From NCBI RefSeq assembly GCF_900104475.1, contig NZ_FNJR01000001.1:173629-237628 (forward strand): 64,000 nt of DNA, read 5' to 3'. Origin of the DNA: Actinopolyspora xinjiangensis (lineage in GTDB: Bacteria > Actinomycetota > Actinomycetes > Mycobacteriales > Pseudonocardiaceae). Position 1 is the stretch's first letter; each line of letters opens with the position of its first letter. Of the stretch, positions 18,595-27,774 are shown one piece after another. The notes under the pieces were generated by a model, which did not search any database, had not been told where the DNA came from, and worked only from the letters and a program-made list of their open reading frames with translations. The position numbers were made by a program, and so were the translations under genes.

Positions 18595-19410
18595 TTATTC
18601 TCCCACCGCACGGCGGTACGGTTGCCACAACCTGTCGTCGAGTTCGTCGAACTCGGGGTCATCGTCGTCGATGTCGAGCACCTCGGTGTCATCGGAGTGC
18701 GCCCGCCCGGAGCGCGCCGCCGAGGGCGTCTCCGCCTCCGGGACGAACCCCTCGGCCGGAACGTCGGGCTCGACCGAGGACACGGACTCACCGCGCGGCG
18801 CGTCGGACTCGCCGGACAACCGGGCGAGCCTGCGGTTGCGAACGTCCTCCTCGATCCGCACCTGCTTGCGCAGGTACCCCAGGTATCCGACCAGCAGCAG
18901 ATCGGTGAGCCCGTGCGCCCACCACAGCACCGACCAGAACAGCCCGGCCAGGACGGCGGTCACCACCGCCACGACGAGCATGGCGAGCACGATCCGCTGT
19001 CTGCGCGCGTACTTGGTACGCGCCGCCAGCGCGGCCGCGTCCGGGTCGAACCCGCCACGACCGGGTCGATAACGCCGCCCGGTCCTGGCGTCGTCGCCGT
19101 CCAGGCCTCGCCACCGCTCCCGTTCGGGAGCGTCGAACTCGTCGTCGACGTCGGTCGCCTCCGAGTCCTCCCGCGCGGCTGCCGAACGGGACTCGCCCGC
19201 TGTGCTGTCAGGCATCGTGAGCGCCTCCTTGCTTCCACTGCCGCTCGCTCCACCCGCTCCGGCCCGGGACTGACCACCCCGCCGAACCACTCGCGAGTTC
19301 AGCGCGGCGTCCGTCGTACGTGAGTCTCGCCGACCACGGCGGACGAACATGGGCACCAGAACGATGAGCCAAGCCGCTGCCAACCCCACGAAAATCAGTG
19401 CGCTGAGCAC
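18595..19410 (-). CDS. sepX: SepX/GlpR divisome membrane protein
   Basis: A 271-residue protein with one N-terminal membrane helix (LSALIFVGLAAAWLIVLVPM), a long acidic/basic linker, and a second hydrophobic hairpin near residues 150-185 (IVLAMLVVAVVTAVLAGLFW). This layout and the nearby glp gene match actinobacterial SepX, also called GlpR, the membrane receptor of the gephyrin-like protein Glp that works with FtsZ and Wag31. GTG at 19410 is chosen: GGAGG precedes it and the helix then begins at residue 2. It ends the galU-glp-acetyltransferase-sepX group. Confidence 0.8.
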   Translation of the reverse strand: MLSALIFVGLAAAWLIVLVPMFVRRGRRDSRTTDAALNSRVVRRGGQSRAGAGGASGSGSKEALTMPDSTAGESRSAAAREDSEATDVDDEFDAPERERWRGLDGDDARTGRRYRPGRGGFDPDAAALAARTKYARRQRIVLAMLVVAVVTAVLAGLFWSVLWWAHGLTDLLLVGYLGYLRKQVRIEEDVRNRRLARLSGESDAPRGESVSSVEPDVPAEGFVPEAETPSAARSGRAHSDDTEVLDIDDDDPEFDELDDRLWQPYRRAVGE

Positions 19411-19774
19411 ACCCTGCCACCTCCCCCTGGCAAACGGCGGCACACACCTGCACTGTCCACGTTATCCAGAACGCTCATCGCTGTCTTGGAGCCACGCCGA
19501 ACCGAGCTCGCTCCGAGCACGCACGAAAATCCCACGAACAGGGGAAAATGCGACACGCAGTGATCATTTTTCGTAGATCGATTTCACCTGGAAGGACCAG
19601 CGATCCCTAATGAGATCGTGTGATCACCAGTACACGACATCATCAGAGCGCATCCGGAGGAAACACCACCCCGTCGTCCCGACACGGAACCAGCTTCCAC
19701 CGGATCGGAGGATCCGCGGGCCGCCCACCTCGTTCACGACACGAAAACCCGTCCGCGACCTACGGCGAACGCCG
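19411..19774. other. Intergenic region between acetyltransferase and sepX
   Basis: 364 bp without a gene. The middle (about 19520-19640) is AT-richer and should contain the sepX promoter. No clear motif was found. Confidence 0.35.
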
Positions 19775-20449
19775 TCAGGGCCGTTCGGCCCGCCCCGCGC
19801 GGATCAGCGCTGGCACCGCGCCTTCCGGGATTTCCTCCCTGGTCAGCGCATAGACCAAGTGGTCGCGCCAGGCACCGGCGACATCCAGGTAGCGCTCGAA
19901 CAACCCCTCGCGCCGGAACCCGGACTTCTCCAGCACGCGCACGCTGGGGGTGTTCTCCGGGCGGACCGTGGCCTCCAGCCGGTGAAGCCCGACCGGTCCG
20001 AAGCAGTGATCGACCGCCAGAGCCACGGCGGTGGTGGCCACTCCCGCCCCCGCACTCGACCGGGAGACCCAGTAACCGATCCAGCCGGAGCGGAGAGCGC
20101 CGCGAATGATGTTTCCGACCGTGAGCTGCCCCACCAGCGCATCGTCCAGGGTTATGACGAACGGCAGCACGTGGCCGCGTCTGGCCATCCTGCGCAGCGC
20201 GCCCCACTGCCCGAACCAGGCGGTGCTCGTGTTGCGCTGGTTCCAGTCACCACCCGTGGGCTCCCAACGCCGCAGGTAGTCCCTGTCCCGAAGCCGCACC
20301 TCGCTCCACGCCGCCGCGTCCCGCAGCCGGGGCGGGCGCAACGCCACCCTGCCCGCCGTCACCAGCAACGGGCCGAGTCTGGCGGGCCAACCGGGATGTC
20401 TCCCCTCGGCTAGCTCGAACTCCGGGACAGCTCCCGTCATAACGACCAC
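19775..20449 (-). CDS. GNAT acetyltransferase, RimJ/RimL-like
   Basis: About 224 residues. GNAT hallmarks are visible: WIGYWVSRSSAGAGVATTA, the acetyl-CoA loop region, then LHRLEATVRPENTPSVRVLE, typical of the RimJ/RimL N-terminal ribosomal-protein or amino-acid acetyltransferases. It lies between glp and sepX in the same direction, a synteny common in actinobacteria. The start may be 20449 or the next ATG at 20437. The substrate is unknown. Confidence 0.85.
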   Translation of the reverse strand: MVVMTGAVPEFELAEGRHPGWPARLGPLLVTAGRVALRPPRLRDAAAWSEVRLRDRDYLRRWEPTGGDWNQRNTSTAWFGQWGALRRMARRGHVLPFVITLDDALVGQLTVGNIIRGALRSGWIGYWVSRSSAGAGVATTAVALAVDHCFGPVGLHRLEATVRPENTPSVRVLEKSGFRREGLFERYLDVAGAWRDHLVYALTREEIPEGAVPALIRAGRAERP

Positions 20450-20520
20450 CGGCTCCCATCGGTCGTCACGCTGACCGTCGAAATGGGCCCCGCTCGGGCT
20501 CTTCCAGGACCACCGCCGCC

Positions 20521-21744
20521 TCAGGACCGCTGGGACAGGAAACTGACCTGGAGCCGCTCCCCCGCTACCGCCTGGGTGACGTCCTCGTCCAGCACCATCA
20601 GGCAGTTGGCCTCGGCCAGCGAGGCCAACAGGTGTTCACCGGAACCCCCCACGGGCTGCACCAGGTAGGAGCCACCCTCGGAGTCCCGCAACAGCCTGCC
20701 GCGCACGTAACCGCGCCGCCCCTTGGTGGAGGAGACCGGCGAGACCAGCTCCGCCGATATGGCACGCCGGTGCGGATTGGCCTTGCCCAACGCCGAGCGC
20801 AGCAACGGCCGGACCAGCACTTCGAAGACGACGAGAGCGCTCACGGGATTGGCGGGCAGCAGGAAGGTGGGTACCCGGTCGGGCCCCAGGCGCCCGAAAC
20901 CCTGGGTGGAGCCGGGGTGCATGGCCACTCGCGTGGTGTCGAGGTCACCCAGCTCCTCCAGGCAGGAACGGACCTCGGCACCGGCCGAACCGCCCGAGGC
21001 GCCCGCTATGACCACCACCTCGGAAAGCAGCAGCCTGCCCTCCACCACCTCGCGCAGGCGCCGGGGGTCGGAATCGACGATCCCGACCCTGGTCACATCG
21101 GCGCCCGCGTCCCTGGCCGCCGCCGCCAACGCGTAGGAGTTCACGTCGTAGACCTGGCCCGCTCCCGGAGTGCGGTCCACATCGACCAGTTCCGGCCCCA
21201 ACGAGATCAACGACACCCTCGGTCTGGGGTGCACCAGCACCTTGCTCCGGCCGATGGCGGCCAGCAGTCCCACCTGAGCGGGACCGATCGCCGTCCCACG
21301 GCGTACCACGACATCACCGGAGCGCACGTCCGCACCCTCCCGCCGGACGAAGGCGGCCGAAGGCACCGAACGCCAGATCGTGACCTTGGCGGGGTGCTGG
21401 TCGGTGTCCGACGCGGGGACCACCGCGTCGGCCAGGGTCGGCAACGGCGCTCCGGTGGCCACGTAGACCGTCTGTCCCGGCTGCAGTCGGCGGGGCTGCC
21501 GTGAGCCGGCGGCCACCTCGCCCACGACGGGCAGCTCCACCGGCTCGCTGTCGGCATGGCGCACGTCGACGCCGCGGACCGCGTAACCGTCCACGGCTGC
21601 CTGGTCCGCTCCCGGCAGCGCCCGCTCGGCCACTACCTCCTCCGCGCACAACAGCCCCTGCGCCTCCGCTATCGCCACCCGAACAGGTGAAGGCCGCACG
21701 GCGGCCGCGAGTACCCGTGCAAGCTGTTCATCAACTGATCTCAT
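20521..21744 (-). CDS. glp: Gephyrin-like molybdotransferase Glp (MoeA-like)
   Basis: A 407-residue MoeA-fold protein. It has DGYAVRG in domain I, PASDTDQ, then the MPT-binding domain with VIAGASGGSAGAEV, the PGSTQGFGRLG loop and LPANPVSALVVFEVL. Domain IV follows. Canonical MoeA inserts molybdate into molybdopterin. In Corynebacterium the copy paired with GlpR/SepX is a divisome component that binds FtsZ. The presence of sepX two genes away favours that role. ATG at 21744 is chosen from the family start MRSVDEQL; the earlier in-frame ATG adds an unlike leader. Confidence 0.85.
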   Translation of the reverse strand: MRSVDEQLARVLAAAVRPSPVRVAIAEAQGLLCAEEVVAERALPGADQAAVDGYAVRGVDVRHADSEPVELPVVGEVAAGSRQPRRLQPGQTVYVATGAPLPTLADAVVPASDTDQHPAKVTIWRSVPSAAFVRREGADVRSGDVVVRRGTAIGPAQVGLLAAIGRSKVLVHPRPRVSLISLGPELVDVDRTPGAGQVYDVNSYALAAAARDAGADVTRVGIVDSDPRRLREVVEGRLLLSEVVVIAGASGGSAGAEVRSCLEELGDLDTTRVAMHPGSTQGFGRLGPDRVPTFLLPANPVSALVVFEVLVRPLLRSALGKANPHRRAISAELVSPVSSTKGRRGYVRGRLLRDSEGGSYLVQPVGGSGEHLLASLAEANCLMVLDEDVTQAVAGERLQVSFLSQRS

Positions 21745-21809
21745 GGCTGTCGACCTCTTCGGCGAAGACACTGTTGACCGGTAGGAACACGGGACCGCGG
21801 GTACGGAAG

Positions 21810-22733
21810 TCAGCTCCGGTTCAACCGTTCGCCCAGCCACTCCCGCAGGTCGGTCCCGTACTCGGAGTCCCGTAGCGCGAAGTCAACCGCGGCTTTCAGG
21901 AAACCGCCGGGATTTCCCAGATCGTGTCGCGTCCCGCGGTGGACCACGACGTGAACCGGGTGTCCCTCGGCGATCAGCAACGCTACGGCATCGGTCAGTT
22001 GCAGTTCACCGCCGGCACCCGGTTCGATGCGCCGCAACGCGTCGAATATCCCTCGGTCCAGCAGGTATCGACCCGCGGCGGCGAGGTTGGAGGGCGCTTC
22101 CGCCGGGGCGGGCTTCTCCACCATGCCGTGCACCCGTTTGACATCGGGCTCGTCGGTGTCCGAAACGTTGAACACGCCGTAGGAGGTGGTCTGCTCGGGA
22201 GGTATGTCGAAGGCACACAGCACGCTACCGCCGTAGCGGTCACGTATCTCGGACATCCTGCTCAGCACGCCCGTCTCGTCGGCGCTCTCGGGATAGACCA
22301 GGTCGTCGGGGAGCAGCACCGCCACCGCGTCCTCGTCCTCGTCGAGGTTCGACTCGGCGCACGCCACCGCGTGTCCCAGTCCCAGCGCCTTGTCCTGGAT
22401 GGCGGATTCGGCTGTGATCAGTTCCGGACCTCTGCGCACCTTGCGCAGCAGTTGTCGCTTGTCCCTCGCCTCCAGGGTCGCTTCCAGTTCCGGTTGGGGC
22501 CGGAAGTACTCGATCACCGAGCGCTTGTCCGGGGCGGTGACCACGACCAGCCGGTCGGCGCCCGCCTCGGCCGCCTCGGAGGCGACCAGCTCGATACCCG
22601 GCGTGTCGACGACCGGCAGCAGTTCCTTGGGCACGGATTTCGTGGTCGGCAGAAAGCGAGTTCCCAGACCCGCCGCCGGAACGATCGCGGTGCGGAATGC
22701 CGCAGCCGCCTGCGAGCTCGTCAGGCTACTCAT
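21810..22733 (-). CDS. galU: UTP-glucose-1-phosphate uridylyltransferase
   Basis: A 307-residue nucleotidyltransferase that makes UDP-glucose from UTP and glucose 1-phosphate. The nucleotide loop is IVPAAGLGTRFLPTTKSVPKE-like near the N-terminus, followed by VLLPDDLVY and GMVEKPAPAEAPSN. It supplies UDP-glucose for envelope polymers and for the Leloir pathway, to which the galT gene in this window belongs. Its start faces the folate gene across a 38-bp divergent region. Confidence 0.95.
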   Translation of the reverse strand: MSSLTSSQAAAAFRTAIVPAAGLGTRFLPTTKSVPKELLPVVDTPGIELVASEAAEAGADRLVVVTAPDKRSVIEYFRPQPELEATLEARDKRQLLRKVRRGPELITAESAIQDKALGLGHAVACAESNLDEDEDAVAVLLPDDLVYPESADETGVLSRMSEIRDRYGGSVLCAFDIPPEQTTSYGVFNVSDTDEPDVKRVHGMVEKPAPAEAPSNLAAAGRYLLDRGIFDALRRIEPGAGGELQLTDAVALLIAEGHPVHVVVHRGTRHDLGNPGGFLKAAVDFALRDSEYGTDLREWLGERLNRS

Positions 22734-22771
22734 AAACGCGAGCCTAGCGATATTGACTACCCTTCGTCGCT

Positions 22772-23368
22772 GTGACGCTCTCAGCTGACGAACTGAACCT
22801 GAAAGAACAGTGGCGGCGCAGGCTGACCTCGGAGCGCGACGCCCTATCCGAACCTGCTCGCGCCGAGGAGGACCGCGCGCTGCGGGCGGGGATACTCGGT
22901 TGGCTGGCCGAGGCCGGTATCGGCACGGTCTGCGCCTACGTTCCGGTGGGCTCCGAGCCGGGATCCCCGGAGCTGCTCGACGACCTCGTGGCTCGGGGGC
23001 ACAGGGTGCTGCTTCCCGTGGTGGCGGGCAGGAATCCCTTGGAGTGGGCCGAGTACCACGGCCCGGAGTCGCTGCGGCGCGCCACCTACGGGCTGCTGGA
23101 ACCGAGCACCCCCCACCTGGGCGTGCGGGCCGTCGCGGAGGCAGGGGCGGTGCTGGTACCGGCACTGGCCGTGGACCGCGAGGGGGTACGCTTGGGCAAG
23201 GGCGCCGGTTTCTACGACCGCTCGTTGCCGCTGGCCGAGGAGTCGGCCGAGCTCACGGCGGTGGTCCGCGACTCGGAGTTCGTCGAACGGCTGCCCGCCG
23301 AGTCGCACGACGTGCGCGTCGCCGGAGTCATCACCCCCGCGCGGGGATTCACCCGCCTGCCGGTGTGA
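22772..23368 (+). CDS. 5-formyltetrahydrofolate cyclo-ligase
   Basis: A 198-residue enzyme converting 5-formyl-THF to 5,10-methenyl-THF with ATP. It has the N-terminal KEQWRRRLTSERDAL basic helix and the C-terminal signature RLGKGAGFYDRSLP that binds the nucleotide. GTG 22772 has no evident ribosome site, and the gap to galU is very short, so leaderless translation is likely. The galU/cyclo-ligase/fmdB order is usual in actinobacteria. Confidence 0.92.
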   Translation: MTLSADELNLKEQWRRRLTSERDALSEPARAEEDRALRAGILGWLAEAGIGTVCAYVPVGSEPGSPELLDDLVARGHRVLLPVVAGRNPLEWAEYHGPESLRRATYGLLEPSTPHLGVRAVAEAGAVLVPALAVDREGVRLGKGAGFYDRSLPLAEESAELTAVVRDSEFVERLPAESHDVRVAGVITPARGFTRLPV

Positions 23369-23479
23369 TTCACGCGGCGGGGCACCCCCACCGGACACGT
23401 CCGGGCACGTGACATTATCGAGGTCGCATTGTGACACAGGCCCGATTGCGTCGGTGCCCTGCCGTACCGCATCATCGTG

Positions 23480-23506
23480 TTGGCACTCTCCAAGGCCGAG
23501 TGCCAA
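23480..23506. promoter_or_regulatory. CIRCE-like HrcA operator upstream of fmdB
   Basis: TTGGCACTC-N9-GAGTGCCAA is a perfect 9-bp inverted repeat. It matches the CIRCE architecture (TTAGCACTC-N9-GAGTGCTAA) in arm length and spacing, with only the compensating G/C pair changed. It lies 88 bp before the fmdB start, so heat-shock repression by HrcA is suggested. Confidence 0.75.
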
Positions 23507-23593
23507 TTTCCGTGTTCGGGGACCCGGCACCGCGTGTGTCACCGAGCGCGACGCCGTCGTGCGTCGCCGTCCGATTCCGGAGGTATGAGACCC

Positions 23594-23932
23594 GTGCCCA
23601 CTTACCAGTACGCCTGCACCGCCTGCGGGCACGATTTCGAGACCTTCCAGTCGCTGAGCGAGGACTCGCTCACCGAGTGCCCGGAGTGCGCGGGCAGGCT
23701 GCGGAAGAAGTTCAACGCGGTGGGCGTCGTCTTCAAGGGCAGCGGGTTCTACCGCACCGACAGCCGTGGCTCGAACTCCTCGAGCGAGTCGAGCTCCTCC
23801 TCCGGTTCGGGGAACGACTCCACCACGAGCTCGGGTTCCAACGGGTCCGACTCGTCGAACGGAAGTTCCGGCGGCTCCTCGGAGTCGAGTTCGTCCGGAG
23901 CCCAGGCGCAGACCTCGGCCGCCTCGAGCTGA
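23594..23932 (+). CDS. FmdB-family zinc-ribbon protein with Ser-rich tail
   Basis: 112 residues. The N-terminal zinc ribbon is PTYQYACTACGHDFE plus CPECAGRLRKKF, followed by the conserved VVFKGSGFYRTDSR. The last ~55 residues are almost only Ser, Gly, Asn and Glu. GTG 23594 is chosen because GGAGG is 10 bp upstream; the ATG at 23585 sits too close to it. The molecular role of the family is unclear. A CIRCE-like operator upstream suggests stress control. Confidence 0.88.
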   Translation: MPTYQYACTACGHDFETFQSLSEDSLTECPECAGRLRKKFNAVGVVFKGSGFYRTDSRGSNSSSESSSSSGSGNDSTTSSGSNGSDSSNGSSGGSSESSSSGAQAQTSAASS

Positions 23933-24167
23933 GGCGGTCCCCTCCGCCGCGCTCCCCGAGCGTTCGTTCCACCAACCATCGGGGCGGCCCCACTCGAGCA
24001 TCCGCGCCTCACCGTCGTACGGGAGGCACGCGCGAGACCGGACGACCGAGGATTTCCACAGCCGGCTCAGCGGTCCACAGCGGGAGCGATCGAAGGGGCC
24101 GGGACCGCCGAGACCGCTCTAGGCTCAAGGTGACCGATATCACCACGAGCCGAGCGGGGAGGCCGTC

Positions 24168-24827
24168 TTGCGACAGGGTGGGGCCGTTGGACAACTGTGG
24201 CGACGGGCGCGGGAGCGCACTGGCGAAATGCTGCGGATGCACGCCAGACGGATCGTGCTGCTGCGTCGTGCCCTGGTGGTGGCACTGCTGTTGACGGCGG
24301 GCTGGTACGCCTTGCCCGCCGTGTCCGGGACGACGCCGAGCGGAGTGGCGGTGCTGACCGCCTCACACGACCTCGAACCGGGGCACCGTCTCACCTCCGA
24401 AGACGTGAGCATGATTCGGATGCCTCCCGAGTTCGCCCCCGATGGGGCGCTGCGACAGCGAGGACGAGCCACGGGCAGTGTGCTGGCGCGTGCCGCTCGC
24501 AGGGGCGAACCCCTGACCGATCTGAGTCTGCTCGACGAACCGCTCGTCGAGCTCACCTCGGGCGACGCGGACGAAGCCGCCGTCGCGATCCGTCCCGCCG
24601 ACGACGCGACGGCGAAGCTGCTGCACCCCGGACGGCACGTCGACGTGGTGGGCAACCGGAACGGGAAGGCCGAGGTGCTGGCCGAACGCGCGGCGGTGCT
24701 GGCCGTCCGCACTCGGGAACGCGGTTCGGAACGCGGACCACTGGTCGTAGTGGGGCTCGACCAGCATCGCGCCGCCACCGTGGCCGCCGCCACACTCCGC
24801 GAGAGGGTGGCGATGACGCTACGTTGA
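24168..24827 (+). CDS. SAF-domain membrane protein, CpaB/RcpC-like
   Basis: 219 residues. One membrane helix near residues 33-52 (ALVVALLLTAGWYALPAV) is followed by a SAF domain (VAVLTASHDLEPGHRLTSED) and a second domain with HPGRHVDVVG. This is the layout of CpaB/RcpC proteins of Flp pilus systems, yet no other pilus gene is near. Synteny with the folate cyclo-ligase and fmdB is typical of actinobacteria. TTG 24168 is used because GGGGAGG lies 6 bp upstream. Confidence 0.8.
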   Translation: MRQGGAVGQLWRRARERTGEMLRMHARRIVLLRRALVVALLLTAGWYALPAVSGTTPSGVAVLTASHDLEPGHRLTSEDVSMIRMPPEFAPDGALRQRGRATGSVLARAARRGEPLTDLSLLDEPLVELTSGDADEAAVAIRPADDATAKLLHPGRHVDVVGNRNGKAEVLAERAAVLAVRTRERGSERGPLVVVGLDQHRAATVAAATLRERVAMTLR

Positions 24828-24917
24828 GCCTCCGCACTCTCCCGCACCGACCAGCTCGTGCCCCGTCCGGAATCTCCGGGGACGCTCCGGACATCGCGCC
24901 GCCCGCTCGGGAGACGG

Positions 24918-25103
24918 TCAGGAGTCGTGGTGGGGCGGTCGGTTCCACCGGTACCAGTCGTCCCGGTCCTCCGCCGGAACGGGACCACGCTCGTCCGCGG
25001 TGGTCTCCGGCAACACATCGCCGAAGACCTCCGCGAGATACCGAGCACGTCGCCGCCTGTCTTCGTCCCCGGCGGCCGGGCTCACGGGTTCCTCAGATGC
25101 CAT
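24918..25103 (-). CDS. Small charged protein coupled to moaB2
   Basis: 61 residues, very hydrophilic, with RRRRARYLAEVFGDVLPE and a Trp/Tyr/Pro-rich end (DDWYRWNRPPHHD). Its ATG overlaps the last codons of moaB2, so translation is coupled. I do not recognise a domain. Confidence 0.6.
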   Translation of the reverse strand: MASEEPVSPAAGDEDRRRRARYLAEVFGDVLPETTADERGPVPAEDRDDWYRWNRPPHHDS

Positions 25104-25698
25104 CGATACCGGAAAGCTGCTCGATCACGTGCGTCACCAGCGGGGTCAACGTGGCCATACCGTCCCGGATGGCCGCCCGTGAACCGGCCAGGTTGACGAC
25201 CAGCGTGCTGCCGGACACACCGACCAGCCCTCGGGAGACCCCGGCGTCGACCGCCCCGGCCGCCAGTCCGGAGGCCCGCAGGGCCTCGGCGATCCCGGGA
25301 ACCGGCCGGTCCAGTACTCCGGAGGTGGCGTCGGGGGTGACGTCCCGGGGCGAGACTCCCGTCCCACCGACGGTGATCACCATGTCCACCCCGCCGATCA
25401 CCGCCGTGTTCAGCGCGTTCCTGATCTCCACGGTCTCACCCGCGACGGCGACGCTGCCGTCGACGATGAACCCGGCCTCCTCCAACAGCTCGGTCACCAG
25501 CGGACCGATGGTGTCCTCGTGCTCGCTCTGGGCGACCCGGTCGTCGACCACGACCACCAGCGCCCGTCCCAACCGCTGCGCGTTGCGTTCCATATCGCTC
25601 ACCGTAGCGGCCAGCGAATCGGCGCTCGGATCCAGTGGATCCGCCCCCACCACCCCGCGCAGCGGGTGGTCTACGACACGGCCCTCGCGACCGTTCAT
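25093..25698 (-). CDS. moaB2: MoaB/MogA-family molybdopterin protein
   Basis: 201 residues. The MPT-binding core VITVGGTGVSPRDVTPDAT and GSTLVVNLAGSRAAI mark a MoaB/Mog protein, which adenylylates molybdopterin. It follows pepD on the same strand, as in the mycobacterial mprAB-pepD-moaB2 order. ATG 25698 has AGGAG 6 bp upstream; a later ATG at 25593 would remove a 35-residue leader that is not part of the fold. Confidence 0.88.
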   Translation of the reverse strand: MNGREGRVVDHPLRGVVGADPLDPSADSLAATVSDMERNAQRLGRALVVVVDDRVAQSEHEDTIGPLVTELLEEAGFIVDGSVAVAGETVEIRNALNTAVIGGVDMVITVGGTGVSPRDVTPDATSGVLDRPVPGIAEALRASGLAAGAVDAGVSRGLVGVSGSTLVVNLAGSRAAIRDGMATLTPLVTHVIEQLSGIDGI

Positions 25699-25948
25699 GT
25701 GATTCTCCTGCTCGTCGGAAGTTCACCGGTGTGCCGGATCCGGCACTCGCTTCCGGGACACGTCCCGCACGGCCCGGTGAGCACGACCTCGCCCCGCTGG
25801 GACGACACCGGCACAGCACACGCCCCGGAACGTTCGGACCACCCCGACTCCGGCGGCAACCCACCTCGCGTTCCGCCGGTCATCGCCCACCGGAAGACCC
25901 GCTCGACGGCAGCGGGCCGCCGCGCCACCGGGCGTGGTCTAAGGACGC

Positions 25949-27700
25949 TCACTGTTCCTCCCCGGCCAGTGTGACCTCGACCTCGTGCTCGTTGCCGCCC
26001 TGCCTGTCGGTGACGGTCAATGTGACCGTATCGCCGGGCGCGTAGGAGCGAATGGCCGCGATCAGCTCGTCACCGCTGGTGATGGTGCGGTCGTTGACCT
26101 TGGTGATGACGTCGCCGCTCTCGATCCCGGCCTTCGCGGCGGGACCACCCGAGGGGACCCCCACCACGAGACCACCGTTGACGTTTCCGACGACCCTCAC
26201 CTGCACGCCGAGGGTGGTGCGGGCAGCCGAACCGTCCTCGATGAGCTGCTTGCCGATCCTGCGGGCCTGGTCGACCGGGATGGCGAAGCCGAGCCCCACC
26301 GAACCGGCCTGCCCGCTTGAGGTACTCGGGCTGTAGATCGCGGAGTTGATTCCGATCACACGACCGTTCATGTCGACGAGCGGGCCACCCGAGTTACCGG
26401 GGTTGATCGCGGCGTCGGTCTGCAGCGCGTTGAGCACCGTGGCCTGCGAGCCGTTCTCACCGCCCGCGCGGACCGGGCGGTCCTTGGCACTGATGATTCC
26501 GCTGGTCACCGTACCCGAGAGCCCGTAGGGCGAACCGATCGCCACCACTCCGGAACCGACCTGGGTGTCCTCGGAGTTGCCCAGCTGCGCCGGGGTGAGT
26601 CCGTTGACGTCGGCCTTGACCACGGCCAGGTCGGACCACGGGGCGGTGCCGACCACGGACAGGTCGCTGACCTGTCCGTCGTTGAAACGCGCGACGAGTC
26701 CTCCGCCCGCGCCGGAGGCTCCCTCGACGACGTGGTTGTTGGTCAGGATGTAGCCGTCCTCGCTGATGATGATCCCCGAACCGGAGCCCGAGGTACCTCG
26801 GACGGTCCGCACCTGGATCTGCACCACACTGGGCAGCACCTTGTCCGCGACGGACTGCACCGAGCCCGAGGGCGCACTGCTGCTGTTGCTGGAAGCCGGG
26901 GTCCGCTGGTCGAAGGAGGTGACCGAACCGGAACCACCGGTGGCCTGGTACACGGCGTAGCCCCCTCCGGCGCCTCCCAACAGACCGGCCACCAGCGCCA
27001 CCGCGGTCATGCCGACGAGCAGCTTGCCTCGGCCTCCGCCGTTGCCCCGCGCCAGGGGCGGCTGGGGGTACTGCTGGGACGCGTAAGGCTGGTTCGGATC
27101 GGCCTGCGGCGGCAGCTGCCACGCGCCGTACTCGTACTGTCCCGGTTGCTGCGTGTTCGCGGCGATACCGGGTTGGCCCGGATACTGCCCACCGGAGTAC
27201 TGACCGGGCTGGTTCGGCTGTCCGCCCTGCCCCGACTGCTGACCGGGGTACTGCGGCGGATTACCGATCCCGTAGGGATACTGGGCCTGCGGCGCGGACT
27301 GTTGCGGGCCGTGGGGCTGCTGGGGCTGGGTGCCCGAGTAAGGCCCCCACGGTTGGCCATGGGGCGCGTCGGGGTGCGCGGCGGAGACGTTGGGCTCCGT
27401 CCCGGATGTGGAACCGGTGGGAGCGGTGTGCTCGGCTCCCGCCTGCCACTGATCCGGTTGCCCCGCACCGCCCTGTCCGGCATCCTGCTGGGAAGCGGGT
27501 CCGGCGGCCTCGTCCCGACCGGTTCGGGCCGAGGTTTCCGCGGTGGAGCTCTCCCCGGACTGTGGGGACTCCGCGACTCCTTCCGGTGGATGACCGGCCG
27601 TGCCGTTCTCGTCGGCCCCCGTCCGCCACGGGCCGTCCTCGCCCGGCGTGTTGGAACGCTCCTGACCTTCGTCGGGAGAACCAGGGTGCTGTTCGCTCAT
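25949..27700 (-). CDS. pepD: PepD/HtrA-family membrane-anchored serine protease
   Basis: 583 residues. A ~220-residue cytoplasmic Gln/Pro/Gly-rich tail precedes one membrane helix (LLVGMTAVALVAGLLGGAGG). A trypsin-like protease domain follows with the triad His in TNNHVV, Asp in WSDLAVV and Ser in GNSGGPL, then a PDZ domain (VVGVPSGGPAAKAGIESGD). The protease faces outside the membrane and degrades damaged envelope proteins. In mycobacteria it is controlled by MprAB; the same promoter repeat is found here. Confidence 0.93.
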   Translation of the reverse strand: MSEQHPGSPDEGQERSNTPGEDGPWRTGADENGTAGHPPEGVAESPQSGESSTAETSARTGRDEAAGPASQQDAGQGGAGQPDQWQAGAEHTAPTGSTSGTEPNVSAAHPDAPHGQPWGPYSGTQPQQPHGPQQSAPQAQYPYGIGNPPQYPGQQSGQGGQPNQPGQYSGGQYPGQPGIAANTQQPGQYEYGAWQLPPQADPNQPYASQQYPQPPLARGNGGGRGKLLVGMTAVALVAGLLGGAGGGYAVYQATGGSGSVTSFDQRTPASSNSSSAPSGSVQSVADKVLPSVVQIQVRTVRGTSGSGSGIIISEDGYILTNNHVVEGASGAGGGLVARFNDGQVSDLSVVGTAPWSDLAVVKADVNGLTPAQLGNSEDTQVGSGVVAIGSPYGLSGTVTSGIISAKDRPVRAGGENGSQATVLNALQTDAAINPGNSGGPLVDMNGRVIGINSAIYSPSTSSGQAGSVGLGFAIPVDQARRIGKQLIEDGSAARTTLGVQVRVVGNVNGGLVVGVPSGGPAAKAGIESGDVITKVNDRTITSGDELIAAIRSYAPGDTVTLTVTDRQGGNEHEVEVTLAGEEQ

Positions 27701-27722
27701 GTCTCCACTCTGCGTTATTCGA

Positions 27723-27739
27723 CTGAGAACCGCCTGAGA
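27723..27739. promoter_or_regulatory. Probable MprA box upstream of pepD
   Basis: CTGAGA-N5-CTGAGA, a direct repeat with an 11-bp period, lies 23 bp before the pepD start. The identical arrangement at the same distance precedes the response-regulator gene at 32138. Confidence 0.65.
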
Positions 27740-27774
27740 TCAGGCTTGGAGTCGAACGATGAATAGCACTCGAC

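Noticed and set aside
24168-24827. A Flp pilus locus
   Set aside because: Only the CpaB-like SAF protein is there; no pilin, ATPase or TadB/C genes in the window.
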